This document shows positions 7,506 to 16,467 of a stretch of 19,704 nucleotides of DNA, one piece after another. The first letter of the stretch is position 1, and each line of letters starts with the position of its first letter. The notes under the pieces were generated by a model. The model searched no databases. It was not told the DNA's origin and saw only the letters and a program-made list of their open reading frames with translations. The stretch is from NCBI GenBank assembly GCA_943908475.1, contig CALTTG010000052.1, positions 1 through 19,704 on the forward strand, in the 5' to 3' direction. The translations under genes were made by a program, and so were the position numbers. This stretch comes from an uncultured Burkholderiales bacterium (GTDB taxonomy: Bacteria > Pseudomonadota > Gammaproteobacteria > Burkholderiales > Burkholderiaceae_C).

Positions 7506-8105
7506 TCAGTGGGAGCCGTTGTCAGGAGAGGGATGGTGCAGCAGACGGTCAGTGTACGCAATGGCCATGGCCGAGAACAAAAACGCAATGTGGATCACCG
7601 TTTGCGCGATCAGCACCTTGTCCGTGTAGTTTTGCGCATTGATGAAGGTTTTCAACAAGTGAATCGACGAGATCCCGATGATGGCGGTCGCCAACTTGAC
7701 CTTGAGCACCGAGGCGTTCACGTGATCCAGCCACTCTGGCTGGTCTTCGTGCCCTTCCAAATTCATGCGTGACACAAAGGTTTCGTAGCCGCCCACGATG
7801 ACCATGATGAGCAAGTTGGAGATCATGACCACGTCGATCAGACCCAGCACCACCAGCATGATGGTGGTTTCGGTCAGGTGGGTGGGTTGCGCGCCAGCCA
7901 CTTTCTGACCCGATGCTTCGAAGATCAGCCGGAGCGATTCCTGATTGCCCAGTGCGGCTTCGATCAGGTGAACCAGTTCCACCCAAAAATGGACGACATA
8001 AACGCCTTGCGCCAGGATCAGCCCGAGGTAAAGCGGCAGTTGCAACCAGCGACTGCCAAAGATCACGGCGGGAAGGGGGCTCAACTTAACTGCTTGTTTG
8101 GCCAT
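7506..8105 (-). CDS. UPF0114 (YqhA-like) family membrane protein
   Basis: A 199-residue integral membrane protein matching the UPF0114/YqhA family (TIGR00645 type). Conserved stretches visible are FGSRWLQLPLYLGLILAQ (16-33), LGLIDVVMISNLLIMVIVGGYE (87-108), FVSRMN (110-115) and the later SIHLLKTFINA (147-157). Four hydrophobic segments are predicted at about 21-48, 80-105, 136-156 and 165-184. An acidic-polar loop follows the GGYETFVSRMN motif. The ATG at 8105 is preferred; a TTG three codons upstream (8114) is possible. The gene leads a two-gene unit with the DUF2062 gene and is divergent from acs across a 145-base gap. The biochemical function is unknown. Confidence 0.9.
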   Translation of the reverse strand: MAKQAVKLSPLPAVIFGSRWLQLPLYLGLILAQGVYVVHFWVELVHLIEAALGNQESLRLIFEASGQKVAGAQPTHLTETTIMLVVLGLIDVVMISNLLIMVIVGGYETFVSRMNLEGHEDQPEWLDHVNASVLKVKLATAIIGISSIHLLKTFINAQNYTDKVLIAQTVIHIAFLFSAMAIAYTDRLLHHPSPDNGSH

Positions 8106-8196
8106 ATGTGTCAATATGAGACAGGGATAGTACGGGGTATCGATTCAGGGGGTTGCGGGCAATGTGCAGGCTATGGCGCGCCCAGCAAGATCCAGC

Positions 8197-8213
8197 GTGT
8201 CACAGGATGACAC
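8197..8213. promoter_or_regulatory. Perfect inverted repeat upstream of acs
   Basis: GTGTCA (8197-8202) and TGACAC (8208-8213) are perfect 6-base arms around CAGGA, centred about 46 bases before the acs start. A degenerate copy, GTGTCA-ATA-TGAGAC, lies at 8108-8122 next to the start of the divergent UPF0114 gene. The two may be operator half-pairs for a regulator of acetate metabolism; no known binding consensus is recognised. Confidence 0.35.
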
Positions 8214-8250
8214 AAGGCGCCACAAGCGCGGACAAAACGGAGTTTCCGAG

Positions 8251-10239
<1,989 letters not shown>

Positions 10240-10246
10240 TTTCCTC

Positions 10247-10266
10247 GCGGGTGGGCGCCCACCCGC
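10247..10266. repeat. 20-base perfect palindrome just after acs
   Basis: GCGGGTGGGCGCCCACCCGC is its own reverse complement and starts 8 bases after the acs stop codon. As RNA it would give a very GC-rich stem, but no T run follows on either side. It is therefore not a standard intrinsic terminator; it may pause or protect the acs 3' end, or be a protein-binding site. Confidence 0.55.
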
Positions 10267-10318
10267 AGTATTCCCAAGGGCGCCAATTCTTCGCAGGTCA
10301 GGGAAATCACTGGAGCGG

Positions 10319-10341
10319 TTTTGTACACAAAAGTACACAAA
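10319..10341. promoter_or_regulatory. Palindrome plus 10-base-spaced direct repeat upstream of the MHS transporter
   Basis: TTTTGT (10319-10324) and ACAAAA (10327-10332) are perfect arms around a 2-base centre. The sequence GTACACAAA occurs at 10323-10331 and again at 10333-10341, a 10-base phase that puts both copies on the same face of the helix. This pattern suggests a regulator-binding site for the transporter gene 108 bases downstream. The regulator is not known. Confidence 0.4.
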
Positions 10342-10384
10342 TCGCTGGCTTGTCCGTGTTCTCCCTCATCACCCATCACCCGCG

Positions 10385-10403
10385 ACCCCCTAAATTGGGG
10401 GGT
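10385..10403. promoter_or_regulatory. 19-base near-palindrome proximal to the MHS transporter start
   Basis: ACCCCCTAAATTGGGGGGT pairs at eight of nine symmetric positions around a central A (only T10391/G10397 fails). It lies 45 bases before the start codon, at about the position of a core promoter; the TAAATT inside it could serve as a -10. An operator overlapping the promoter is the simplest reading, and an RNA hairpin in the leader is the alternative. Confidence 0.4.
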
Positions 10404-10448
10404 AAGAAGGTCACAAGCCTTCGACCCGCAACGACGAGGAGCTAAAAA

Positions 10449-12293
10449 ATGGCAAACACTGCAGTGTCCAACGCGCCGATGACGGCGGAGGAGAAGAAAG
10501 TCATCTTCGCCTCCAGCCTCGGCACCGTTTTTGAGTGGTACGACTTCTACCTGTACGGCTCGCTGGCCGCCATCATCGCCAAGCAGTTTTTTGCTGGCCT
10601 GGACCCCACATCGGCCTTCATCTTCGCCCTGCTGGCATTCGCCGCGGGCTTCATCGTGCGTCCCTTTGGCGCGCTGGTGTTCGGTCGCTTGGGCGACATG
10701 ATCGGTCGCAAATACACCTTCTTGGTGACCATCTTGCTGATGGGCGCCTCCACCTTCATCGTGGGCATCTTGCCCAACTACGCCGCCATCGGTGTTGCCG
10801 CCCCGGTCATCCTGATCATCCTGCGCTTGCTGCAAGGCCTGGCGCTGGGTGGTGAGTACGGCGGTGCCGCCACCTATGTGGCCGAGCATGCCCCTCACGG
10901 CAAACGGGGTGCCTACACGGCCTGGATTCAGACCACCGCCACGCTGGGCCTGTTCCTGTCGCTGATCGTCATCCTGGGCACCCGCACCATCATCGGTGAA
11001 GACGCCTTCCAGGAATGGGGCTGGCGCGTGCCGTTCATCGTCTCGATCTTGCTGCTGGCCATCTCGGTATGGATCCGCATGAGCATGAACGAGTCGCCCG
11101 CTTTCAAGAAGATGAAAGCCGAGGGCAAGACCTCGAAGGCCCCGCTGTCTGAATCTTTCGGTCAGTGGAAGAACCTCAAGATCGTGATCCTGGCCCTGTT
11201 CGGTCTGGTCGCCGGTCAGGCCGTGGTCTGGTACACGGGGCAGTTTTACGCCCTGTTCTTCCTGACCCAGGCCCTGAAGGTCGATGGCGCCACCGCCAAC
11301 GTGCTGGTGGCCATCTCCCTGCTGATCGGCACGCCGTTCTTCGTGGTGTTCGGCACCTTGTCGGACAAGATTGGCCGCAAGCCCATCATCCTGGCTGGTT
11401 GCTTGATCGCTGCCTTGACCTACTTCCCGCTGTTCAAGGCCCTGACCAATGCGGCCAACCCCGACCTGGCCAAGGCACAAGCCTCGGCGCCGGTGACCTT
11501 GGTGGCCGATCAGAGCGAGTGCTCGTTCCAGTTCAACCCCACGGGCACGGCCAAGTTCACCAGCTCTTGTGACATCGCCAAGCAGTTCCTGGCCAGCAAC
11601 TCGGTCAATTACGAGAACGTGTCGGCTGCCGCAGGCACCCTGGCTGTGGTCAAGGTGGGCGATGTGGCCATCACGGGTTACACCCCGGGCAAGGTGACCG
11701 AGGCCGACATTCCTGCCGCCAAGGACGCCGCTGCGGCCGCCAAGGAAGGCGCCATCAAGAAGCTGGACGATCTGAAAGCTTCGGGTGGTGCAGGCAAGGA
11801 GTTTGACGACAAGGTCAAGGCGGCAGAAAAGGGTGTCAAGGAGGCTTCGGCCAACTTGGCGGCCTTTGACAAAGACGCCAAGGCTGCCGCCGTCAAGATC
11901 CTGGACGGCCAGTTCAAGGCCAAGGTCACTGCCGAGCTGAAGAAGGCGGGCTACCCCTCCAAGGCTGACCCCGCCAAGGTCAACAAGCCCATGATCATCG
12001 CCATCCTGACGGTGCTCGTGATCTACGTGACCATGGTTTACGGTCCCATCGCTGCCATGTTGGTGGAAATGTTCCCGACCCGCATCCGCTACACCTCGAT
12101 GTCGCTGCCGTATCACATCGGCAACGGCTGGTTCGGCGGCCTGCTGCCCACCACGGCATTCGCCATCGTGGCTCAGACGGGCAACATCTACAACGGCCTG
12201 TGGTATCCGATCATCGTGGCGTCCATCACCTTCGTGATCGGTCTGCTGTTCGTGCGTGAAACCAAGGACGTGGACATCTACGCCGGTGACTGA
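10449..12293 (+). CDS. MHS-family MFS transporter with a large extracytoplasmic insert
   Basis: A 614-residue secondary transporter of the metabolite:H+ symporter type within the major facilitator superfamily. The family signatures are GTVFEWYDFYLYG (25-37), the TM2-3 loop FGRLGDMIGRK (78-88), RLLQGLALGGEYGGA (126-140) and the second loop FGTLSDKIGRK (301-311). Twelve helices can be placed: nine up to about 330, then 514-534, 556-577 and 583-603. Between helices 9 and 10, about 180 polar residues (331-513) replace what is usually a short loop. Topology places them on the periplasmic side. This insert has two cysteines (C358, C374) and an Ala/Lys-rich helical part (about 415-500). A strong Shine-Dalgarno, GAGGAG (10436-10441), sits 7 bases before the ATG. 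The substrate is probably a small carboxylate, given acs upstream (inference). Confidence 0.9.
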   Translation: MANTAVSNAPMTAEEKKVIFASSLGTVFEWYDFYLYGSLAAIIAKQFFAGLDPTSAFIFALLAFAAGFIVRPFGALVFGRLGDMIGRKYTFLVTILLMGASTFIVGILPNYAAIGVAAPVILIILRLLQGLALGGEYGGAATYVAEHAPHGKRGAYTAWIQTTATLGLFLSLIVILGTRTIIGEDAFQEWGWRVPFIVSILLLAISVWIRMSMNESPAFKKMKAEGKTSKAPLSESFGQWKNLKIVILALFGLVAGQAVVWYTGQFYALFFLTQALKVDGATANVLVAISLLIGTPFFVVFGTLSDKIGRKPIILAGCLIAALTYFPLFKALTNAANPDLAKAQASAPVTLVADQSECSFQFNPTGTAKFTSSCDIAKQFLASNSVNYENVSAAAGTLAVVKVGDVAITGYTPGKVTEADIPAAKDAAAAAKEGAIKKLDDLKASGGAGKEFDDKVKAAEKGVKEASANLAAFDKDAKAAAVKILDGQFKAKVTAELKKAGYPSKADPAKVNKPMIIAILTVLVIYVTMVYGPIAAMLVEMFPTRIRYTSMSLPYHIGNGWFGGLLPTTAFAIVAQTGNIYNGLWYPIIVASITFVIGLLFVRETKDVDIYAGD

Positions 12294-12318
12294 ACCGGGG
12301 GCCAGCGATGGCCCATGA

Positions 12319-12346
12319 AAAAAGCCCCGCTTCGGCGGGGCTTTTT
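12319..12346. terminator. Bidirectional rho-independent terminator
   Basis: Arms AAAAAGCCCCGC (12319-12330) and GCGGGGCTTTTT (12335-12346) are perfect complements around a TTCG tetraloop, with the A and T runs giving U-tracts in both directions. It lies between the convergent transporter and cytochrome c genes and can end both transcripts. Confidence 0.93.
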
Positions 12347-12362
12347 GTTGGGGCTGAGAGAT

Positions 12363-12692
12363 TCAGGCTTTTTTCATGGCCAAGATCCACTTGACCAGTT
12401 GCTTGGCCTCTGCCTCGTTGACCTGCGCATTGGCGGGCATGGGCATCGTGCCCCAGTTCAGTTTTTTGGGGTCAGAGCCCTTCAAGATTTTCTGAACCAG
12501 CATGGCTTCGGCGTCTTTTTGCCCCTTGTATTTGGCCGCAACGTCCAGGTAGGCCGGGCCCACCACCTTCTTGTCAACGGCGTGGCAGGCCATGCAAGCC
12601 TTCTTCTGTGCCAGCTCGGGGCTGGCCATCACGGGCGCGGACAGGGCAGTCATCAGGCCAACGGCGGCCAGCAGGGCGGTGGAGGTCTTCAT
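12363..12692 (-). CDS. c551/c552-type cytochrome c, periplasmic
   Basis: A 109-residue precursor of a small class I cytochrome c. Residues 1-23 are a Sec signal peptide (MKTS, hydrophobic core, cleavage probably after VMA). The haem-binding motif CMACH is at 33-37, followed by VVGPAY (43-48). The axial methionine is probably M85 in TMPMPAN (82-88), and the last helix is AEAKQLVKWILAMKK (94-108). The mature size of about 86 residues fits the c551/c552 group of soluble electron carriers to terminal oxidases, nitrite reductase or peroxidases. The start at 12692 is fixed by the signal peptide; a GAAAGG about 9 bases upstream can act as ribosome site. The gene is convergent with the MHS transporter and divergent from the Trp-rich protein gene. 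The electron partner cannot be told from context. Confidence 0.93.
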   Translation of the reverse strand: MKTSTALLAAVGLMTALSAPVMASPELAQKKACMACHAVDKKVVGPAYLDVAAKYKGQKDAEAMLVQKILKGSDPKKLNWGTMPMPANAQVNEAEAKQLVKWILAMKKA

Positions 12693-12786
12693 GGGGGTGA
12701 GCCTTTCTGTGGTGAAAGCAGGGGTTGCGGTTCTCTTTATAAACGTTTCTACGTTGGCGTTTGGTTGACCGATGTGGTGCAATCTC

Positions 12787-12804
12787 ACAAGCTTTGAAGC
12801 TTGT
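12787..12804. promoter_or_regulatory. Inverted repeat between cytochrome c and Trp-rich protein genes
   Basis: ACAAGCTT (12787-12794) and AAGCTTGT (12797-12804) are perfect 8-base arms around TG. The repeat lies 20 bases before the Trp-rich protein start and overlaps a minus-strand TTGACA (12802-12807) pointing toward the cytochrome gene, although no good -10 follows at the right distance. It could be an operator serving one or both divergent genes, or a hairpin in the leader. Confidence 0.4.
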
Positions 12805-12824
12805 CAAAATCGTTGGGGGTTTGT

Positions 12825-13079
12825 ATGTGGTTTGTCGTGATCGGGGTGCTCATCCAGGTCATGAATCTGGTTGGCATCGGACCGGTGGGGGCCTGGACCT
12901 GGTCTCAGCACTGGATGGAGATGCTCGCCCCCTTTGGACTGGCGCTCGCCTGGTGGTTCTGGGCCGATCGTTCGGGCTGGACACAACGCAAGGCCATGGA
13001 GCGCATGGAAGCCCGCCGCCAGGAGCGGCGAGACCGCCACATGGAAGCTTTGGGCATGGGCTCGCGCAAGAAGCGCTGA
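12825..13079 (+). CDS. Small Trp-rich membrane protein (TIGR04438-like)
   Basis: An 84-residue protein with six tryptophans. It has two hydrophobic segments, MWFVVIGVLIQVMNLVGIG (1-19) and MLAPFGLALAWWFWA (about 33-47), followed by a very basic, Arg/Glu/Met-rich tail ending in SRKKR. The opening MWFVVIG, the W-rich middle, the APFGLA.AWW.WAD pattern and the charged C-terminus match the small Trp-rich protein family seen in betaproteobacteria. The function is unknown; the tail is likely cytoplasmic by the positive-inside rule. The ATG at 12825 begins exactly at the family motif; an upstream in-frame TTG (12801) is unlikely. A GGGGG run about 6 bases upstream is the only ribosome-site-like sequence. 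ilvD follows on the same strand after 97 bases. Confidence 0.82.
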   Translation: MWFVVIGVLIQVMNLVGIGPVGAWTWSQHWMEMLAPFGLALAWWFWADRSGWTQRKAMERMEARRQERRDRHMEALGMGSRKKR

Positions 13080-13130
13080 CTTTCCCTGGGGGCTCCCGGC
13101 TCGGGTGGCCGCTCGCCATGCCGGGCGGGA

Positions 13131-13136
13131 TAAAAT
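13131..13136 (+). promoter_or_regulatory. Possible -10 element for ilvD
   Basis: TAAAAT (13131-13136) lies 40 bases before the ilvD start and matches the -10 consensus at five of six positions. The sequence 17 bases upstream (GCCGCT) is a poor -35, so this may need an activator, or ilvD may be read from further upstream. Confidence 0.25.
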
Positions 13137-13176
13137 CGTGGACTCTTGTTTCGAAGACCGTTCCACGGAGCCCTTT

Positions 13177-15027
13177 ATGCCCCAGTACCGTTCCCGCACT
13201 TCCACCGCCGGCCGCAACATGGCGGGTGCTCGCGCCCTGTGGCGTGCCACCGGCATGAAGGACGGTGACTTCGAAAAGCCCATCATTGCCATCGCCAACA
13301 GCTTCACGCAGTTCGTGCCTGGCCACGTTCACCTCAAGGATCTGGGTCAGCTGGTGGCCCGCGAAATCGAGGCCGCTGGTGGCGTGGCTAAGGAATTCAA
13401 CACCATCGCAGTGGATGATGGCATCGCCATGGGCCACGGCGGCATGTTGTATTCGCTGCCTTCGCGTGATCTGATCGCCGACAGCGTTGAGTACATGGTC
13501 AATGCCCACACCGCTGACGCGCTGGTGTGCATCTCCAACTGCGACAAGATCACGCCCGGCATGTTGATGGCGGCCTTGCGCCTGAACATCCCGGTGGTGT
13601 TCGTGTCTGGCGGTCCGATGGAAGCGGGCAAGGCCAAGATCGAAGGCAAGGTCATCGCGCTGGACTTGGTGGACGCCATGGTCAAAGCCGCTGACAAGAG
13701 CTGCTCGGATGAAGAGGTGGCCGTCGTCGAGCGCTCGGCCTGCCCGACTTGCGGTTCTTGCTCGGGCATGTTCACGGCCAACTCGATGAACTGCCTCACC
13801 GAAGCGCTGGGCTTGTCATTGCCCGGCAACGGCACCATCGTGGCCACCCACGCCGACCGCGAAAAGCTGTTCCGCAAGGCCGGCCGCACCGTGGTGGACC
13901 TGGCCAAGCGCTACTACGAGCAGGATGACGAATCGGTCTTGCCGCGCAACATCGCCAGCTTCAAAGCCTTTGAAAACGCGGTGGCCCTGGACGTGGCCAT
14001 GGGCGGCTCGACCAACACCGTGCTGCACCTGTTGGCCGCTGCCCGCGAGGCCGAAGTGCCCTTCACCATGGCCGACATCGACCGCATGTCGCGCAAGGTG
14101 CCTTGCCTGAGCAAGGTGGCCCCGGCCGTGCCCGATGTGCACATCGAAGACGTGCACCGCGCGGGCGGCATCATGTCCATCCTGGGCGAGCTGGCCCGTG
14201 GCGGTTTGCTGCACACCGACGTGCCCACCGTGCACAGCAAGACCATGGCCGAGGCCATCGCTCAGTGGGACGTGACCGTCTCGAAGGATGAGGCTGTGCA
14301 CACCTTCTACAAGGCTGCGCCTGGTGGCATCCCCACGCAGGTGGCTTTCTCGCAAGACAGCCGCTGGAAGGCGCTTGACCTGGACCGCGCCAAGGGCGTG
14401 ATCCGCTCGACCGAAAACGCCTTCACCAAGGATGGCGGCCTGGCTGTGCTGTACGGCAACATCGCCGAGAAGGGCTGCATCGTCAAGACAGCCGGTGTCG
14501 ACGAGTCGATCTGGAAGTTCACCGGCACCGCCCGCGTGTACGAAAGCCAGGACGATGCCGTCGACGGCATCTTGGGCGAAGAAGTGCAGGCCGGTGATGT
14601 GGTCATCATTCGCTACGAAGGCCCCAAGGGCGGCCCCGGCATGCAGGAAATGCTGTACCCCACCTCTTACCTGAAGAGCCGCGGCCTGGGCAAGCAGTGC
14701 GCGCTGCTGACCGACGGTCGTTTCTCGGGCGGCACCTCGGGTCTGTCGATTGGCCATGCCTCGCCGGAAGCCGCGTGCGGTGGCGCGATCGCGCTGGTCG
14801 AAAACGGCGACACCATCGAGATCGACATCCCCAACCGTTCCATCAACCTGGCCATCTCTGACGCCGAGTTGGCCGCACGCCGCGCCGCCATGGAGGCCAA
14901 GGGCGAGCAGGCCTGGAAGCCGGTGAACCGCGAGCGTTACGTGTCGGCGGCCCTGCAGGCCTACGCGCTGCTGACCACCTCGGCCGACACCGGCGCGGTG
15001 CGCGACCTCTCGCAGATCAAGCGCTGA
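13177..15027 (+). CDS. ilvD: Dihydroxy-acid dehydratase
   Basis: A 616-residue enzyme, the same length as E. coli IlvD. It dehydrates 2,3-dihydroxy-isovalerate and 2,3-dihydroxy-3-methylvalerate to the 2-keto acids leading to valine, leucine and isoleucine. Conserved blocks are NSFTQFVPGHVHLKDLG (41-57), DDGIAMGHGGMLYSLPSR (80-97), SNCDKITPGM (120-129), CPTCGSCSGMFTANSMNCL (189-207) and DGRFSGGTSGLSIGHASPEA (513-532). C122 and C195 are the expected cluster ligands. Position 49 is Gly (VPGHVH), the situation in the oxygen-sensitive [4Fe-4S] enzymes, whereas [2Fe-2S] enzymes have a third Cys there (family knowledge). The start at 13177 has ACGGAG 6 bases upstream and begins at the family motif MPQYRSRT. 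Confidence 0.97.
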   Translation: MPQYRSRTSTAGRNMAGARALWRATGMKDGDFEKPIIAIANSFTQFVPGHVHLKDLGQLVAREIEAAGGVAKEFNTIAVDDGIAMGHGGMLYSLPSRDLIADSVEYMVNAHTADALVCISNCDKITPGMLMAALRLNIPVVFVSGGPMEAGKAKIEGKVIALDLVDAMVKAADKSCSDEEVAVVERSACPTCGSCSGMFTANSMNCLTEALGLSLPGNGTIVATHADREKLFRKAGRTVVDLAKRYYEQDDESVLPRNIASFKAFENAVALDVAMGGSTNTVLHLLAAAREAEVPFTMADIDRMSRKVPCLSKVAPAVPDVHIEDVHRAGGIMSILGELARGGLLHTDVPTVHSKTMAEAIAQWDVTVSKDEAVHTFYKAAPGGIPTQVAFSQDSRWKALDLDRAKGVIRSTENAFTKDGGLAVLYGNIAEKGCIVKTAGVDESIWKFTGTARVYESQDDAVDGILGEEVQAGDVVIIRYEGPKGGPGMQEMLYPTSYLKSRGLGKQCALLTDGRFSGGTSGLSIGHASPEAACGGAIALVENGDTIEIDIPNRSINLAISDAELAARRAAMEAKGEQAWKPVNRERYVSAALQAYALLTTSADTGAVRDLSQIKR

Positions 15028-15068
15028 GCGTCCGCTGCACGCGTTTCAGACGCGATGCAATGAAAAGA

Positions 15069-15090
15069 AAGGGGCCCCTCGGGGCCCCTT
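15069..15090. terminator. Terminator between convergent ilvD and antiporter genes
   Basis: AAGGGGCCCC (15069-15078) and GGGGCCCCTT (15081-15090) form a GC-rich stem. On the minus strand the stem is followed by a T-rich tract (TTTCTTTTCA, 15070 down to 15061), so it fits best as the antiporter terminator. On the plus strand only TT and scattered Ts follow, but the strong stem 41 bases after the ilvD stop may still end that transcript. Confidence 0.75.
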
Positions 15091-15131
15091 CGTGTTGGGT
15101 GGCGTGAGTGCGATGTGTGGGAGGCGGCTGA

Positions 15132-16388
15132 TCAGAGCATCTTCAGGCACACCATGGCCACCAGCGTGGGGCCCAGCGCTGCCACGAGCAGCCCGCCGGC
15201 CCCGATGGCTTCCTCGTCAAACTTGCCCTTCAAGATGGAGGCCCCGGCCGGGTTGGGCGCGTTGGCGATGATGGTCAGGCCGCCCCCGGTGACGGCACCG
15301 GCCACCAGGGCGTATTTGAATTCGTCACTCAGACCGGGCACCAGCGAGCCCAGGTAGGTGAGGGCCGCGTTGTCGGTGATGGCCGTCAGGGCCGTGGCGC
15401 CGTAGTACACGGCGTTGGCATCCATGCTGAGCAGCAAGGGCTCCAGCCACCATTGTTGCTGCCCACCCAGCACCACCAGACCTGCCAGGAAAAAAGCCAC
15501 CATCAGCCCTTCCCGCAAGATGAGGGGGGACTGGTAGCGTTCATATGCGGTCGTGAATCCCAGGAAGAACAACAGCAGACCCAGGAACACGGCCGGGTGA
15601 TGGGCGAACACCACGATGCCGGCCAGGAAGGCCAGGTGAATGGCTTGCACCAACACGGGTGGCAAGGCCTCGGCCGACAAGGCGGCGCGCGGCACGGCGC
15701 GCAGCTCCTTGGCAAACAAGAGGGCGATGCCCAGCGCATTGATGCCCACGGCCAGGGCCGCTTTCCACCCAAAGTGGGTGAGCATGAAGCTCAGATCCCA
15801 GCCCCATTGGGCGGCCACCATCAGCACCGGTGGCGCGGCATAAGGCGTCAGCGTGCCGCCGATCGACACGTTCACGAACAGCACGCCCAGCAGGGCGTAC
15901 CGAAGTTTTTGAGAGATGGGTTGGCTGTAGATGCTGTCGCGCAGCAGCAGAGCGGCCAGCGTCATGGCGGCCGGCTCGGTGATGAAGGAGCCCATCAGCG
16001 GCACCACCGAGAGGGTCACGAACACCAGGGCCACGTTCCCTGGCAACGGCACCAGGTGGGTGAGCAGCCGCGTGACTTGGCTGGCCATTTGAATCACGGG
16101 CTTGCTCGCTGCACACACCATGATGGCAAAAACGAACAAGGGCTCGGTGAAGTTCCGGGTGTCGAGGTAGCGGGTGGCCACTTCCTTGCCTTCGGTGGCG
16201 AACATGACCACCATCAGGACCATGGCCCAAAAACCGAACACCGCCTCGACCTCGGCCAAGAAGTGCCACAGCCCTGCGTGGGCCGGTCGGGTGTGGGCCA
16301 AGTGCTCGAAAAACTTGGTCGAAAAAGTGTGCAGCAGCGCCACGCCGAAGATGGCGGCACCGATCATCTGAATGGTGGTCGGATTCAT
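15132..16388 (-). CDS. Putative Na+/H+ antiporter, ion transporter superfamily
   Basis: A 418-residue polytopic inner-membrane protein with about eleven to twelve hydrophobic segments. Characteristic polar motifs inside the membrane are GSFITEPAAMTLAALLLR (133-150), GGTLTPYAAPPVLM (177-190), TAITDNAALTYLGSLV (335-350) and GGGLTIIANAPNPAG (368-382). The paired T-P/N-A-P re-entrant-loop pattern fits the ion transporter superfamily (NhaD/ArsB/CitMHS-like), and this sequence resembles the family named putative Na+/H+ antiporter. The transported ion is not proven by sequence. The ATG at 16388 starts four residues before the hydrophobic region and leaves a 79-base gap to the divergent lgt gene. An upstream in-frame ATG at 16469 would overlap the lgt start and add 27 residues without family features. 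Confidence 0.82.
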   Translation of the reverse strand: MNPTTIQMIGAAIFGVALLHTFSTKFFEHLAHTRPAHAGLWHFLAEVEAVFGFWAMVLMVVMFATEGKEVATRYLDTRNFTEPLFVFAIMVCAASKPVIQMASQVTRLLTHLVPLPGNVALVFVTLSVVPLMGSFITEPAAMTLAALLLRDSIYSQPISQKLRYALLGVLFVNVSIGGTLTPYAAPPVLMVAAQWGWDLSFMLTHFGWKAALAVGINALGIALLFAKELRAVPRAALSAEALPPVLVQAIHLAFLAGIVVFAHHPAVFLGLLLFFLGFTTAYERYQSPLILREGLMVAFFLAGLVVLGGQQQWWLEPLLLSMDANAVYYGATALTAITDNAALTYLGSLVPGLSDEFKYALVAGAVTGGGLTIIANAPNPAGASILKGKFDEEAIGAGGLLVAALGPTLVAMVCLKML

Positions 16389-16467
16389 GGCCGAAATGTT
16401 AGCAGCCGAGGGGTTGAGGCCCGTGGCCTGTGCATCGTGGGCTTCCACATCGGTTATCGTTCGCGCC

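Noticed and set aside
8164..8250. In-frame upstream start adding 29 residues to Acs
   Set aside because: The extension is polar and non-family, crosses the inverted repeat, and the ATG at 8251 has a well-placed CGGAG.
12871..13176. In-frame N-terminal extension of IlvD by 102 codons
   Set aside because: It overlaps the Trp-rich gene in another frame, lacks homology features, and the ATG at 13177 has a good ribosome site and the standard IlvD N-terminus.
13816..14757. Minus-strand open frame of 313 codons inside ilvD
   Set aside because: Antisense to conserved IlvD blocks; no ribosome site or domain.
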